Shown: piece after piece, positions 23,999-31,928 of the stretch
How positions within the stretch are numbered: the stretch's first letter is position 1
Layout of the letters: every line of letters begins with the position of its first letter
Position numbers and translations under genes: made by a program
Notes under the pieces: generated by a model
Told to the model about the DNA's origin: nothing
The model's database searches: none
What the model saw: the letters and a program-made list of their open reading frames with translations, nothing else
Source: Chloroflexota bacterium
GTDB taxonomy: Bacteria > Chloroflexota > Anaerolineae > Promineifilales > Promineifilaceae
Length of the DNA: 42,596 nt
Direction of reading: 5' to 3'
Assembly: GCA_022616275.1 (NCBI GenBank)
Contig: JAKEFB010000271.1
Span: 1 to 42,596 of the forward strand

Positions 23999-24751
23999 AT
24001 GATGGCGCTGGAGAGCACGCGAATAAACCTGGAACAATTAAATGCAGCGTTGTCCCGCACCCAACGGCTGGCCGGTATTGGGACGTTGACGGCCAGCGTG
24101 GCCCACGAATTAACCAACCCCATCAGCATTATCACCAACACCTGCCACAACCTCCTCAGCCAGGTGGCCGACGATAACCTGAGCGTAGACGAGCTGCTGC
24201 ACTACATCCAGATGATTGACCAGAGCGCCTGGCGCTGCGCCCGCCTGGTCCAGACGTTGCGGACGTACACTCACATTGACAACCCCCAGGTAGAGCCGTG
24301 CGATTTGAATAAAATGATTGAGGACTCGCTGACGCTGGTAGCTTACCAATTCCGGCGGCAATTTAACGTGGAGATTGAAACGGAGCTGGCCCCGGACCTG
24401 ACCTCCCTTCGCTGCGACCCTAACCAGATTACCCAGGTGTTGGTCAACCTGCTCACGAACGCCCGCGACGCAATGCACGCCCTGGGGGGCACGGTCCACA
24501 TCACTTCCTGGGCTGTGCCGGAAGAAGGAGCAGTGGCTTTTGCCGTGCGCGATTCAGGCGCCGGGATTCCGCCGGAACTCCTGGATCGCATTTTTGAGCC
24601 GTTTTTCACGACCAAGCCGGCTGGCCTGGGGACAGGGTTGGGGCTATCCATTGCCGCCGGTATTGTTCAACAGCACCACGGCCGGATCACGGCCGAAAAT
24701 AACCCCGATGGGGGAGCAACTTTCACCGTTATCTTGCCAACTGGCCGGTAA
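23999..24751 (+). CDS. Orphan soluble histidine kinase
   Basis: About 250 aa, made only of the dimerisation/phosphoacceptor and ATPase domains. The H-box is ASVAHELTNP with His36, the N-box is NLLTNARDAM, then DSGAGIP (G1), FEPFFTTKP (F-box) and GLGTGLGLSI (G2). There is no membrane segment and no PAS, GAF or receiver domain in front, and no response regulator gene next to it. The start is uncertain: ATG 23999 or 24002 lacks a clear ribosome-binding site. The frame continues upstream to 23870 but through the heptad array. It lies 56 nt upstream of the ECF sigma gene. Confidence 0.85.
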   Translation: MMALESTRINLEQLNAALSRTQRLAGIGTLTASVAHELTNPISIITNTCHNLLSQVADDNLSVDELLHYIQMIDQSAWRCARLVQTLRTYTHIDNPQVEPCDLNKMIEDSLTLVAYQFRRQFNVEIETELAPDLTSLRCDPNQITQVLVNLLTNARDAMHALGGTVHITSWAVPEEGAVAFAVRDSGAGIPPELLDRIFEPFFTTKPAGLGTGLGLSIAAGIVQQHHGRITAENNPDGGATFTVILPTGR

Positions 24752-24807
24752 GGCCATATCTTTTGAGCGCCTTTTACGTTAAACCTGGTTAGCAAGGAGG
24801 TTGCCGG

Positions 24808-25362
24808 GTGACCCAGGGTGACGTGGGCCTGGTACGGCGCGCCCAGACGGGCGATCAAGCGGCGTTCGTGGCCATTTACGAGCAATATCAGCCCCCGGTC
24901 TACACCTACGTGTATTACCGCGTGGGTGAGGCCGCCCTGGCCGAAGACCTGACGGCCGAGGTTTTCGTGCGCCTGGTGGACAAAATCCACACTTTCACGC
25001 CAGGGGAGCGGCCAATCCTGGCCTGGCTCTACACCATTGCCGGCAACCTGATAACCGACCATTACCGCCACAACGGTCGGGTCACGCTTCTGCCCCTGGA
25101 CGAGGAAAGGGACGTGAGCGAAGTAGACCCGGCCCAACTGGCGCAAAGCCACCTTGCCCAGGAAAGGCTGCTGGCGGCCATGCGACAACTGACCGAGGAA
25201 CAACGGCAGGTCGTCTTGTTGAAGTTCGTGGACCGGCGCAGCAACGCCGAAGTGGGGGCGATCCTGGGTAAAAGTGAGGGAGCCATCAAAGCGCTGCAAC
25301 ACCGGGCCCTGGCCGCTTTGCGCCGGGCGCTGGTGGAGGAGCAAGAACATGAACGAGCGTGA
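24808..25362 (+). CDS. ECF-type RNA polymerase sigma factor
   Basis: The 184-aa sigma factor has region 2 (FVAIYEQYQPPVYTYVYYRV through WLYTIAGNLITDHYRH) and region 4 (LTEEQRQVVLLKFVDRRSNA, then AILGKSEGAIKALQHRALAA). Region 3 is absent, as in all ECF factors. The GTG start follows AAGGAGG at the right distance. The downstream gene starts inside this one (14-nt overlap), which strongly suggests a coupled sigma/regulator pair. The target promoters are unknown. Confidence 0.93.
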   Translation: MTQGDVGLVRRAQTGDQAAFVAIYEQYQPPVYTYVYYRVGEAALAEDLTAEVFVRLVDKIHTFTPGERPILAWLYTIAGNLITDHYRHNGRVTLLPLDEERDVSEVDPAQLAQSHLAQERLLAAMRQLTEEQRQVVLLKFVDRRSNAEVGAILGKSEGAIKALQHRALAALRRALVEEQEHERA

Positions 25363-26770
25363 TTTTGAAACGATCCTGGATCAGAGCCTGGCCTGGCTGC
25401 AAGCCGGGGAAAGGTTGGAGGCGTGCCTGGCACCCTATCCTGAGCAGGCTGACGCGCTGCGGCCGCTGCTGGCGACGGCCGGCGTCGTGCTGGATACTCC
25501 CCGGCCGCAAGCCCGGCGGGCAGCGGTGCTGGCCGGCCGCCAGCGCATGCTGACCGCCCTGGCCGCCCAGAAACAGGAACCGGCCGTATCTTCTGGGCCG
25601 TTGCCTCGTTATGCAGAGCAACTCTGGTTAACCCTCAGGCAGCAAAAGGAGAAAATTCAAATGAGAGTTGCTCTACGTTCCGTCCTTACTTTTTTGTTTG
25701 TATTTTTCCTGGGCGGGAGCCTGGCCCTGGCTGCTTCGACCAGCAGCCTACCCGGCGAGCCCCTTTACCCGGTGAAACGGGCCTGGGAAGGGATACACTT
25801 CTTCTTTATGAGCGATCCCGAGGCGCGCCAGTTATACGGCGAGCAACTGCGGATCCGGCGGCAGGAAGAGCTACAGGAATTAATCCGGCTGGGCCGGCCG
25901 ACGGCCATCACCATCGAGGGCCGCCTGGAAGCGATGGCAGCGGAGTGGCTGGAGGTGGATGGCTTCCGTATCCTGATCGGCCCGGCGACGGTGTGGGATG
26001 ACCGGCCGGCCGTGGGCCAGATGGTGCGGGTGGAGGTGCAGATACAGAGCGATGGGACACTGCTGGCTCGCCGGATCGGGTTCAGCCCGGTCGCATTACC
26101 GCTGGCAGTAACCTTAACGCCAACACCGTGCAACAAGGGCGCCTGCGGCACGGAAACACCCTTGCCCACGGCTACGCCAACCGAGGAACAGCCCACGCCA
26201 ACGCCATCTAAGAGCACGGCCACACCTACCCCCTGCAACCTGGGTTTCTGCGGCACGATCACGCCGACGATGACGGTCAGCACAACCGTAACGCCGACTA
26301 AGACGCCACTGCCTGAGCCGACGGCTACTATTTGCAACCTGGGCGTTTGCTTTACGGTGACGCCACCGGCCACCGAGCCGCCGCCCCCTTCGGCCACGCC
26401 GTGCCCGCCGTTAGGGTGTGTGACGCCTGTTCCTACGCCGACGGAGTGCAATACCGGCGCCTGCGTCACCGACACGCCTGAGCCGCCGACCGACACGCCG
26501 CCACCGCCTTCGGCCACGCCGTGCAATCCGGCCACGTGCAGCACGAACGTGCCTTCGCCTACGCCGGAGCCCAGCGAGACGCCTATCCCTACCCCTTCGG
26601 GCACGCCCTGCAATCCGCTCGGCTGCCAGACTCCCGTTCCGACGCCGACCGAATGCAACTTTGGCGCCTGTTTCCCACCGACTGAGTCGCCAACGCCGCC
26701 TCCCCCAGGCGACCCAACAGCAACGCCGACCGAGTGCAGTCCGCTTGGCTGCAACGGGGGGACCTGGTAG
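25349..26770 (+). CDS. Putative membrane anti-sigma partner with nine Cys-x4-Cys modules
   Basis: A 473-aa protein starting inside the sigma gene. The cytoplasmic N-terminus (residues 1-104) contains SLAWLQAGERLEACLAPYPE and ALRPLLATA, typical of Chloroflexota sigma-factor partner proteins. One membrane helix spans about 105-128. It is followed by a DUF5667-like segment (GEPLYPVKRAWEGI) and a DUF5666-like beta domain (about 185-250). From residue 261 to the end, Thr/Pro-rich linkers separate nine C-x4-C modules such as CNKGAC, CNLGFC, CNTGAC, CNPLGC and CSPLGC. These likely lie outside the membrane and may form nine small disulfide loops. An anti-sigma role is inferred from the gene overlap and topology. 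Confidence 0.8.
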   Translation: MNERDFETILDQSLAWLQAGERLEACLAPYPEQADALRPLLATAGVVLDTPRPQARRAAVLAGRQRMLTALAAQKQEPAVSSGPLPRYAEQLWLTLRQQKEKIQMRVALRSVLTFLFVFFLGGSLALAASTSSLPGEPLYPVKRAWEGIHFFFMSDPEARQLYGEQLRIRRQEELQELIRLGRPTAITIEGRLEAMAAEWLEVDGFRILIGPATVWDDRPAVGQMVRVEVQIQSDGTLLARRIGFSPVALPLAVTLTPTPCNKGACGTETPLPTATPTEEQPTPTPSKSTATPTPCNLGFCGTITPTMTVSTTVTPTKTPLPEPTATICNLGVCFTVTPPATEPPPPSATPCPPLGCVTPVPTPTECNTGACVTDTPEPPTDTPPPPSATPCNPATCSTNVPSPTPEPSETPIPTPSGTPCNPLGCQTPVPTPTECNFGACFPPTESPTPPPPGDPTATPTECSPLGCNGGTW

Positions 26771-26777
26771 AAAGCAA

Positions 26778-26846
26778 AGACCCCGCAGGTCGGGGCACGA
26801 AACGTGCCCGGGGCATGGAACATGCCCGGGGAGACCTGCGGGGTCT
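26778..26846. repeat. Three-way-junction palindrome between convergent genes
   Basis: AGACCCCGCAGGTC (26778-26791) pairs perfectly with 26833-26846. Inside are two perfect hairpins: GGGCACG/CGTGCCC (26793-26799 with 26803-26809) and GGGCATG/CATGCCC (26811-26817 with 26821-26827), each with a 3-nt loop. It separates the sigma-partner gene (+) from pdxT (-) and could serve as a two-way terminator or a mobile palindromic repeat. Confidence 0.85.
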
Positions 26847-26850
26847 CATT

Positions 26851-27438
26851 TCAGGTGGTAGAGCGGACCAGCTCGAGGAAGTATTGGTGGAAACGTTTGT
26901 CGCCGGTGAGTTCGGGGTGAAAAGAGGTAACCAGCCAATGGCCTTGTCGGGCGGCCACGGCCGTGCCATCCTCCAGGCGAGCCAGCACCTGGACGCCGGC
27001 CTCCTCGTCGGCGGCAACCAGCCGGGGGGCGCGAATGAAGACGGCCGGGAACGGTCTGGCCTGGCCATTGTTCAGCGCGGGGACGTCCAGGCCGGTCTCA
27101 AAACTATCTACCTGCCGGCCGAAGGCGTTGCGCTCGACCTGGATGTCCATCAGGCCCAGGAGCGGCTGGTCCCGGCCGATGTCCCGGGCCATGAAGATCA
27201 TCCCGGCGCAGGTGCCCCAGACCGGCTTTTCTTCAGCAAAGGCGCGCAGCGGCTCCACCAGCCCGTAGAGCGTGGCCAGCTTGCCGATGGTGGTGCTTTC
27301 GCCGCCGGGGATGATCAGGCCATCCAGGCCGGCCAGGTCTTCCGGCAGCCGCACTTCCACCGCCTCCACGCCGAGTTCACGGAGTATCTTGATGTGTTCG
27401 ATAAACGCGCCCTGGAGGGCAAGTACACCGATTTTCAT
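26851..27438 (-). CDS. pdxT: Pyridoxal 5'-phosphate synthase glutaminase subunit
   Basis: Supplies ammonia from glutamine to PdxS for PLP synthesis by the DXP-independent route. The sequence starts [14 protein letters not shown] and shows [13 protein letters not shown], the nucleophile Cys in VWGTCAGMI, and the His/Glu pair in SFHPELT. ATG 27438 lies 2 nt after the pdxS stop and gives the standard N-terminus and length (195 aa); an upstream TTG is unlikely. PLP from this operon would serve, among others, the PLP-dependent alpha-oxoamine synthase in this window. Confidence 0.95.
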   Translation of the reverse strand: MKIGVLALQGAFIEHIKILRELGVEAVEVRLPEDLAGLDGLIIPGGESTTIGKLATLYGLVEPLRAFAEEKPVWGTCAGMIFMARDIGRDQPLLGLMDIQVERNAFGRQVDSFETGLDVPALNNGQARPFPAVFIRAPRLVAADEEAGVQVLARLEDGTAVAARQGHWLVTSFHPELTGDKRFHQYFLELVRSTT

Positions 27439-27440
27439 GG

Positions 27441-28340
27441 CTACCAACCACGCACTGCTAACTGTTCCGCTTCCGGCAGTTCGCGAGCCGAGCGGCCGAC
27501 CATCGGTTCGCCCAGGTTCTCGCTGACGGTGGCCAGGATTTCCGGGTTGTTGTAGTGGGTGGTGGCCTCGACGACCGCCTTGCCCCGGCGGGCCGGGTCA
27601 CCGCTCTTGAAGATGCCGGAGCCGACGAAAACGCCGTCCACACCCAGTTGCATCATCAGCGCCGCGTCGGCCGGGGTGGCCACGCCGCCAGCGGCAAAGT
27701 TGACGACCGGTAGCCGGCCGAGCGCCTTGGTTTCCACGACCAACTCATACGGCGCGCCGATTTGCTTGGCGTAGCTCATTAACTCCTCGTCAGGCATGAG
27801 CTGCAGGCGGCGAATCTCGCCCAAAACGGCGCGGGCGTGACGGACGGCCTCGACTACGTCGCCGGTGCCAGCCTCACCCTTGGTGCGGATCATGGCCGCT
27901 CCCTCGCCAATGCGCCGCAGGGCCTCGCCCAGGTTGCGGCAGCCACAGACGAAGGGGACTTTGAAGGGGTGCTTGTTGATGTGGTGTTCTTCGTCGGCCG
28001 GGGTCAGAACCTCACTCTCGTCAATGTAATCCGCGCCGATAGCTTCCAGGATTTGGGCTTCGACAAAGTGGCCAATCCGGCACTTGGCCATGACCGGAAT
28101 GCTGACGGCGGCCATGATTTCCCGGATCAGACCGGGGTCAGACATGCGGGCCACGCCGCCGTGGGCGCGGATGTCGGCCGGGACCCGCTCCAGGGCCATG
28201 ACGGCCACCGCGCCGGCCTGTTCGGCGATCACCGCGTGTTCCGGCGTGACCACATCCATGATCACGCCACCCTTTAACATTTGGGCCAGGCCGCGCTTGA
28301 CCTTGACGCTACCAACTTCTTTATAACCGTTGCCTTCCAT
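27441..28340 (-). CDS. pdxS: Pyridoxal 5'-phosphate synthase PLP-forming subunit
   Basis: Condenses ribose 5-phosphate, glyceraldehyde 3-phosphate and ammonia into PLP; forms a dodecamer with PdxT. Conserved segments are [17 protein letters not shown] with the Schiff-base Lys region, [57 protein letters not shown], and [16 protein letters not shown]. The length of 299 aa is normal. TAGGAGG precedes the ATG. First gene of the pdxS-pdxT operon. Confidence 0.96.
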   Translation of the reverse strand: MEGNGYKEVGSVKVKRGLAQMLKGGVIMDVVTPEHAVIAEQAGAVAVMALERVPADIRAHGGVARMSDPGLIREIMAAVSIPVMAKCRIGHFVEAQILEAIGADYIDESEVLTPADEEHHINKHPFKVPFVCGCRNLGEALRRIGEGAAMIRTKGEAGTGDVVEAVRHARAVLGEIRRLQLMPDEELMSYAKQIGAPYELVVETKALGRLPVVNFAAGGVATPADAALMMQLGVDGVFVGSGIFKSGDPARRGKAVVEATTHYNNPEILATVSENLGEPMVGRSARELPEAEQLAVRGW

Positions 28341-28421
28341 AACGACCTCCTAAAAAGTGATTAGTAATGAGTAATGAGTGTAGTTGGCCGGGCCAACCGC
28401 GAGAACTGAGGACTGAGTATG

Positions 28422-28472
28422 CAAGTCTGCAAGTTTGTGAGTTACTTGCAGACTTGCCACTTGCAGACTTGG
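28422..28472. repeat. Inverted repeat of CAAGTCTG units
   Basis: CAAGTCTGCAAGT (28422-28434) is perfectly complementary to 28444-28456, with a 9-nt loop. A further ACTTGCAGACTTG copy follows at 28459-28471. It lies between divergent genes, so it is not a terminator. Confidence 0.8.
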
Positions 28473-28635
28473 ATAGTCACCCGTCTCAGATCCAGTTGGC
28501 GTTTGTTTGATTGTATGGGGAGGGGAGAGGGAAAACAAGAGGATTGGACCTATTGTTGTATAATAAAATAGGTATTAGGTAGGGCCAATCCAGAGAACTC
28601 TCAGAATCGCTTCGAGTTTCCGGCAGTGGTTATAG

Positions 28636-28664
28636 TTGGAAAGAGGGCCGGCACAGGGTACAAT
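28636..28664 (+). promoter_or_regulatory. Probable promoter of the HTH regulator gene
   Basis: TTGGAA (28636-28641) and TACAAT (28659-28664) are 17 nt apart, giving a leader of about 70 nt before the start codon. Confidence 0.5.
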
Positions 28665-28738
28665 CAAAATACCGGCCGGCTTGCTGTAAGCTTGAGGGTT
28701 TGAAATAAAATGGTTGCCGGCCGGTGGAAGACCGGTCT

Positions 28739-29215
28739 ATGAAATCAGGGAGCAAATATCACGCCTTGTACAGCCACTTGCGCGATAGCGGGCAGGACGA
28801 AGTGACGCTGACATTTCCCCAGTTAGAGAGAATCCTGGGCCAGCCTTTGCCTGCTTCGGCCGGCCGGCAGCGGGCCTGGTGGAGTAACCGCAGCAGGGGG
28901 GCAGTCCAGGCCGAAGCGTGGGTAGGCGCCGGTTATCACGTGAAAGAGGTGGACCTGGTGGCCGGACAGGTGACCTTCCGCAAACCCGGCCTGGTCTATA
29001 ACGTCCAACGGGAGGGAGACGTCGTCTTGTGGAATGGGGAGCTGGTCAAGGCGCTGCGCCACCACCTGGGGTTAACCCAGGCTGAACTGGCCGAAAAGCT
29101 GGGGATGCGCCAGCAGACGATTAGCGAGTGGGAAACAGGAGTCTACCAGCCCAGGCGTTCAACCTCCAAGTTTTTGACGATCGTTGCCGAGCAGGCCGGC
29201 TTCACCTACGAATAA
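28739..29215 (+). CDS. HTH (XRE-type) regulator with N-terminal DUF7662-like domain
   Basis: About 158 aa. The N-terminal half (KYHALYSHLRDSGQDEVTLT, then RQRAWWSNRS, and GYHVKEVDL) matches a small domain often found alone in Chloroflexota and recalls DUF7662. The C-terminal half is a classical helix-turn-helix (ALRHHLGLTQAELAEKLGMR, then QQTISEWETG). It is probably a DNA-binding regulator with an attached sensing or dimerisation domain. ATG 28739 is preferred, while GTG 28724 is possible. A clear terminator follows. Confidence 0.82.
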   Translation: MKSGSKYHALYSHLRDSGQDEVTLTFPQLERILGQPLPASAGRQRAWWSNRSRGAVQAEAWVGAGYHVKEVDLVAGQVTFRKPGLVYNVQREGDVVLWNGELVKALRHHLGLTQAELAEKLGMRQQTISEWETGVYQPRRSTSKFLTIVAEQAGFTYE

Positions 29216-29229
29216 TCCCAATAATAAAA

Positions 29230-29265
29230 CCTGCGAGGTTTTCAGAAACCTCGCAGGCTTTTTTT
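29230..29265 (+). terminator. Rho-independent terminator
   Basis: CCTGCGAGGTTT (29230-29241) pairs with AAACCTCGCAGG (29246-29257) over a 4-nt loop and is followed by C and seven Ts. Confidence 0.92.
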
Positions 29266-29274
29266 CACTCTGCC

Positions 29275-29303
29275 TTGACAAAAAACACGTTAACGGTTAG
29301 AAT
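29275..29303 (+). promoter_or_regulatory. Strong sigma-70-like promoter
   Basis: Perfect TTGACA (29275-29280), 17-nt spacer, TAGAAT (29298-29303). A CGTTAACG palindrome sits in the spacer, and GTTAC/GTAAC arms (29306-29323) surround the expected start. It drives the 58-aa gene. Confidence 0.75.
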
Positions 29304-29360
29304 CAGTTACGCTACCGTGTAACAGGTCGGCAACTATATTTTATCGAGGAGAGTGTGCAG

Positions 29361-29537
29361 ATGGGTAGTTACAACCTGCCGGAAATCATCCAAATGTGGG
29401 AACATGATAAGTTGACGACGGAGCAGGCAGTCGGCCAACTCTTGCTGCAACTCCAGGAGCTGGCGGAGCGGGTTGGCCAGTTGGAGCAGCGCGTGGCCGA
29501 AATCAGGCGGCCGGGGGAGCATCATTCACGCAAGTAG
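29361..29537 (+). CDS. Small coiled-coil protein (58 aa)
   Basis: A short acidic protein: NLPEIIQMWEHDKLTTEQAV, then a heptad-patterned helix (LLLQLQELAERVGQLEQRVAEI) and a basic tail. The leucines are spaced as in a coiled coil, so oligomerisation is likely. GAGGAGA lies upstream; a GTG at 29355 is a possible alternative start. A near-consensus promoter precedes it, suggesting high expression. Its 3' end overlaps the convergent SGNH gene by 16 nt. No family recognised. Confidence 0.65.
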   Translation: MGSYNLPEIIQMWEHDKLTTEQAVGQLLLQLQELAERVGQLEQRVAEIRRPGEHHSRK

Positions 29538-30613
29538 CCGGCAACGAGTGGCGCGATGACCAGGCCGAAAAGGCGGTTGCCAGTGGCGTTTAAGTGGAGG
29601 TCATATTTCCAGAAAAGCTCACTATAAGTGGTATTCTCGGCCGCCAATAGTTCGTCAAGCGCGGGGCGCACGTCTACGACGTTTAACTGGGACAGGATGT
29701 CCGGCGCAACGGATTGCTTTAAAGTATTCAGGCTTTCGGCCGGATCTTCCTTGTTGGGAACCGGGATAACCACGAGTGTAAAGCCATTCTGACGGCTCAA
29801 AACAACCAATTCCTGGAATAGTTCGTTGACTCGTTCAGGATCGTTTGGGCCATCTCCGCTGTTGAGGCCTATTAACGAGGGATAGAAGTAATTGGTCCGA
29901 AGGGTAGGGTTACCTCTCTGGAGTGATAGGAGCCGGACAATATACAGGTGGTTAAACAACCATGAGGAAAGAGCCGATGGCTCATGGTTATCTACGTAGG
30001 CCCGTAAGCTATTCCGCTGTTCCTCTGTGCGAAAGGCGACCACGAAGCCATGATAACATTCCCTGAATCTCGGGCCTGCTAAAATGTCTCCGATGTCGTT
30101 TTCGTAAAAAGCCAGAATGACCAGGTCCGGCCGGTAAACCGGCAAGTACCGTTTAAGGAGACCCAGGTGAACGTCGGTGCCCGTGCCATCCAGCCCAAGA
30201 TTGAATACTTCGACCGACGGGTAACCGCTTTGCCGCAATTGTTCCTGGAGTAGAAACGTCCAACTATCGCTCTTGGGTACGTGGAGGGAAGCGGTAAAGG
30301 AATCGCCGATGACGACAACGCGGGGAGTATTCTCCGGGTCGTGCTCGACGTCGTAAAGACCGTCTGAGTTTATTTCCACGACGTTATTTATCTCAAAGTA
30401 ACGCCGCATCCGGCCGGTGGCGTTGGCCGTGAAGCGAAAGCCAAGCTCGCCATCGGGTTCATACACGCAAGGCTGTTCGGTGACATCTAATATGGGTGGT
30501 TTCAGCAGCCGGAGTAAACCCTCGGCAACGAGCAGGCCGAGCAGGAGACCGATGGAGACCATTAGCAAGAGACGGCCGATCCGGGCGGACGCTTTTTGCC
30601 GGTTTTCTTTCAT
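29522..30613 (-). CDS. SGNH/GDSL hydrolase, membrane-anchored
   Basis: 363 aa. A basic N-terminus and one membrane helix (about residues 13-36, LLLMVSIGLLLGLLVAEGLL) precede an SGNH fold. Block I is VVVIGDSFTAS with catalytic Ser105. NLGLDGTGTDVHL supplies the oxyanion Gly/Asn, and DLHLNATGN near the C-terminus gives the Asp-x-x-His-like block V. It is likely an extracytoplasmic esterase or acetyl-transfer enzyme acting on cell-surface glycans. ATG 30613 overlaps the end of the upstream methyltransferase gene by 4 nt, so both are coupled. Confidence 0.85.
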   Translation of the reverse strand: MKENRQKASARIGRLLLMVSIGLLLGLLVAEGLLRLLKPPILDVTEQPCVYEPDGELGFRFTANATGRMRRYFEINNVVEINSDGLYDVEHDPENTPRVVVIGDSFTASLHVPKSDSWTFLLQEQLRQSGYPSVEVFNLGLDGTGTDVHLGLLKRYLPVYRPDLVILAFYENDIGDILAGPRFRECYHGFVVAFRTEEQRNSLRAYVDNHEPSALSSWLFNHLYIVRLLSLQRGNPTLRTNYFYPSLIGLNSGDGPNDPERVNELFQELVVLSRQNGFTLVVIPVPNKEDPAESLNTLKQSVAPDILSQLNVVDVRPALDELLAAENTTYSELFWKYDLHLNATGNRLFGLVIAPLVAGYLRE

Positions 30614-31350
30614 AGATGGTCGGAACGTTTTTCCAGGACGAGAAAATGGGAAATACCCAGCGTGGCCAGGGGGGTTTTTTCGGCCGTGTAGAGCGCCTTT
30701 TTCAGCAGCCGGCCGAAGCGTGGCCAGCGGTATTCAATGTTGTCGTAGCCGCCAAAGATGCGGCTGTGGTGGACCACCCGGACGGGCAGGCCCCGGCAGA
30801 GGCGGCGTAGTTCGGCCGTGGTGTAGGTCCGCACGTGGGGGGCCAGCCGGTTGCGCAGGAAGTTGGGCAGGTAGTTGACCAGGGGGATGTTGCCGAAGAC
30901 GTAGCGGCCGCGCCAGAAAATGCCGTGCTGCTCAACCGGGTACCAGCGATTGGGGCAAAAGATGGCGATCCGGCCGCCCGGCCGGGTCACCCGAACCATC
31001 TCGGCCATCGTCTGCCGGTCGTCGTCTACGTGCTCGATGACCTCGTTGCTCAAGACAAAATCGAGGGTGTGGTCGGCAAAGGGCAGCCGCTCGCCAACGC
31101 CCTGGACGACTCCGTTGGCGCGAGGCAGGGCCTGGATAGCCCGATCCAGTTCTACTTCCAGGCCAAAGCGCTGCCGGCTGAAGGGAGCCAAAGCAGCCAG
31201 GTAAGTGCCCAAGCCACAGCCGTTGTCCAGCAGCCAACCGGACAGGTCGGCCCAGCGCTGGATCATGACCAGCCGCCGCTCCTGCCCGGAACGCCAGACG
31301 TAGCCGGGCTCCCCCCGGGTGGCAGCTTTGGTGGAGTGGCCATCATCCAT
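30610..31350 (-). CDS. Class I SAM-dependent methyltransferase
   Basis: 246 aa with the Rossmann-fold SAM motif WLLDNGCGLGTYL (motif I), an acidic GLEVELD strand end, GERLPFADHTLDFVLSNEVIEHV (motifs II-III region) and VTRPGGRIAIFCPN. The Tyr/Trp-rich C-terminal part (GIFWRGRYVFGNIP, then GYDNIEYRWPRFG) resembles methyltransferases of surface-glycan or lipid clusters. Coupled to the SGNH hydrolase gene, it may act in cell-envelope decoration. The start is not fully certain: ATG 31350 lacks a strong ribosome-binding site. Confidence 0.85.
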   Translation of the reverse strand: MDDGHSTKAATRGEPGYVWRSGQERRLVMIQRWADLSGWLLDNGCGLGTYLAALAPFSRQRFGLEVELDRAIQALPRANGVVQGVGERLPFADHTLDFVLSNEVIEHVDDDRQTMAEMVRVTRPGGRIAIFCPNRWYPVEQHGIFWRGRYVFGNIPLVNYLPNFLRNRLAPHVRTYTTAELRRLCRGLPVRVVHHSRIFGGYDNIEYRWPRFGRLLKKALYTAEKTPLATLGISHFLVLEKRSDHL

Positions 31351-31388
31351 GATAAGAGCAATTTCCCTTGCATATTATTGCAGGGTTC

Positions 31389-31416
31389 TTGCACTCTTGC
31401 GAGCGCAGGGTAACAT
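31389..31416 (+). promoter_or_regulatory. Possible promoter of the SRPBCC gene
   Basis: TTGCAC (31389-31394) and TAACAT (31411-31416) are 16 nt apart, about 35 nt before the start codon. Confidence 0.4.
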
Positions 31417-31450
31417 TGTACACAAGAGATTACCTACAAGGAGGCCCAAC

Positions 31451-31879
31451 ATGGCTAGCGTATCTTCCAATATCGTGATTAATCAACCCGTTGAGAAAGT
31501 TTTCAACTACGTCACGGCCGTCGAGAATCATACAGCCTGGCAAGCAAGTATTCTGGAGGCCAGGGTGACGCCCGATGGCCCGCTAGGCGTGGGTTCGACG
31601 TACCATTACACCACTGACGTCATGGGCCGCCGGTTCCAGTCGCAAATGCAGATATCGGCTTTTGAACCGAACAGGAAATGGAGTGTCAGAACGACCGGCG
31701 TCCCGACCCCGGTTGAGACTGTCTACCTGTTTGAGCCTGTCGGGAACACCACGAAGTTAACGATCTCAATGGAACTGTCTGGTGGATACCCTGCCGCGGC
31801 CGAAGCCATGGTCAAGCAACAGATGCAGAAGTCCCTCGACGAACAGGGTAATCGAATCAAGCAGATGGTGGAAAGATAA
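31451..31879 (+). CDS. SRPBCC (START-like) protein
   Basis: The 142-aa protein has the helix-grip fold pattern: VSSNIVINQPVEKVFNYVTA, then ENHTAWQASILEARVT, GSTYHYTTDVMGR, ISAFEPNRKW and a C-terminal helix ending NRIKQMVER. It is likely a small hydrophobic-ligand binder or cyclase-like protein. AAGGAGG (31438-31444) supports ATG 31451; the open frame upstream to 31319 crosses the promoter. The TAA stop is immediately followed by a heptad array. Confidence 0.88.
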   Translation: MASVSSNIVINQPVEKVFNYVTAVENHTAWQASILEARVTPDGPLGVGSTYHYTTDVMGRRFQSQMQISAFEPNRKWSVRTTGVPTPVETVYLFEPVGNTTKLTISMELSGGYPAAAEAMVKQQMQKSLDEQGNRIKQMVER

Positions 31880-31914
31880 GCTGTAAGCTAGCAGCTTTTA
31901 GCTATTGGCTATCA
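31880..31914. repeat. GCTATTG-type heptad array, left of the S23-like gene
   Basis: Five consecutive 7-nt units: GCTGTAA, GCTAGCA, GCTTTTA, GCTATTG, GCTATCA. The array begins on the base after the SRPBCC stop codon. Confidence 0.82.
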
Positions 31915-31928
31915 ACTATCCATCCATA

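Larger units (their letters stand above)
28341..28738. other. Divergent intergenic region rich in repeats
   Basis: This ~400-nt gap separates pdxS (-) and the HTH gene (+). It contains a heptad run near 28357-28383 (GTGATTA, GTAATGA twice), a palindrome GTTGGCC-G-GGCCAAC (28383-28397) and a run of 7-8-nt units at 28403-28472 with a perfect 13-bp inverted repeat. There is also a TATAAT at 28559-28564 framed by CCTATT and AATAGG, and a promoter for the HTH gene (28636-28664). No coding sequence is evident. Confidence 0.7.

Noticed and set aside
26589-27068. 159-codon minus-strand frame
   Set aside because: It crosses the three-way junction and is antisense to the Cys-repeat gene. The overlap with pdxT in another frame shows it is a shadow.
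28403-28472. CRISPR-like array
   Set aside because: The units are only 7-8 nt, contiguous and without spacers, and no cas genes are present.
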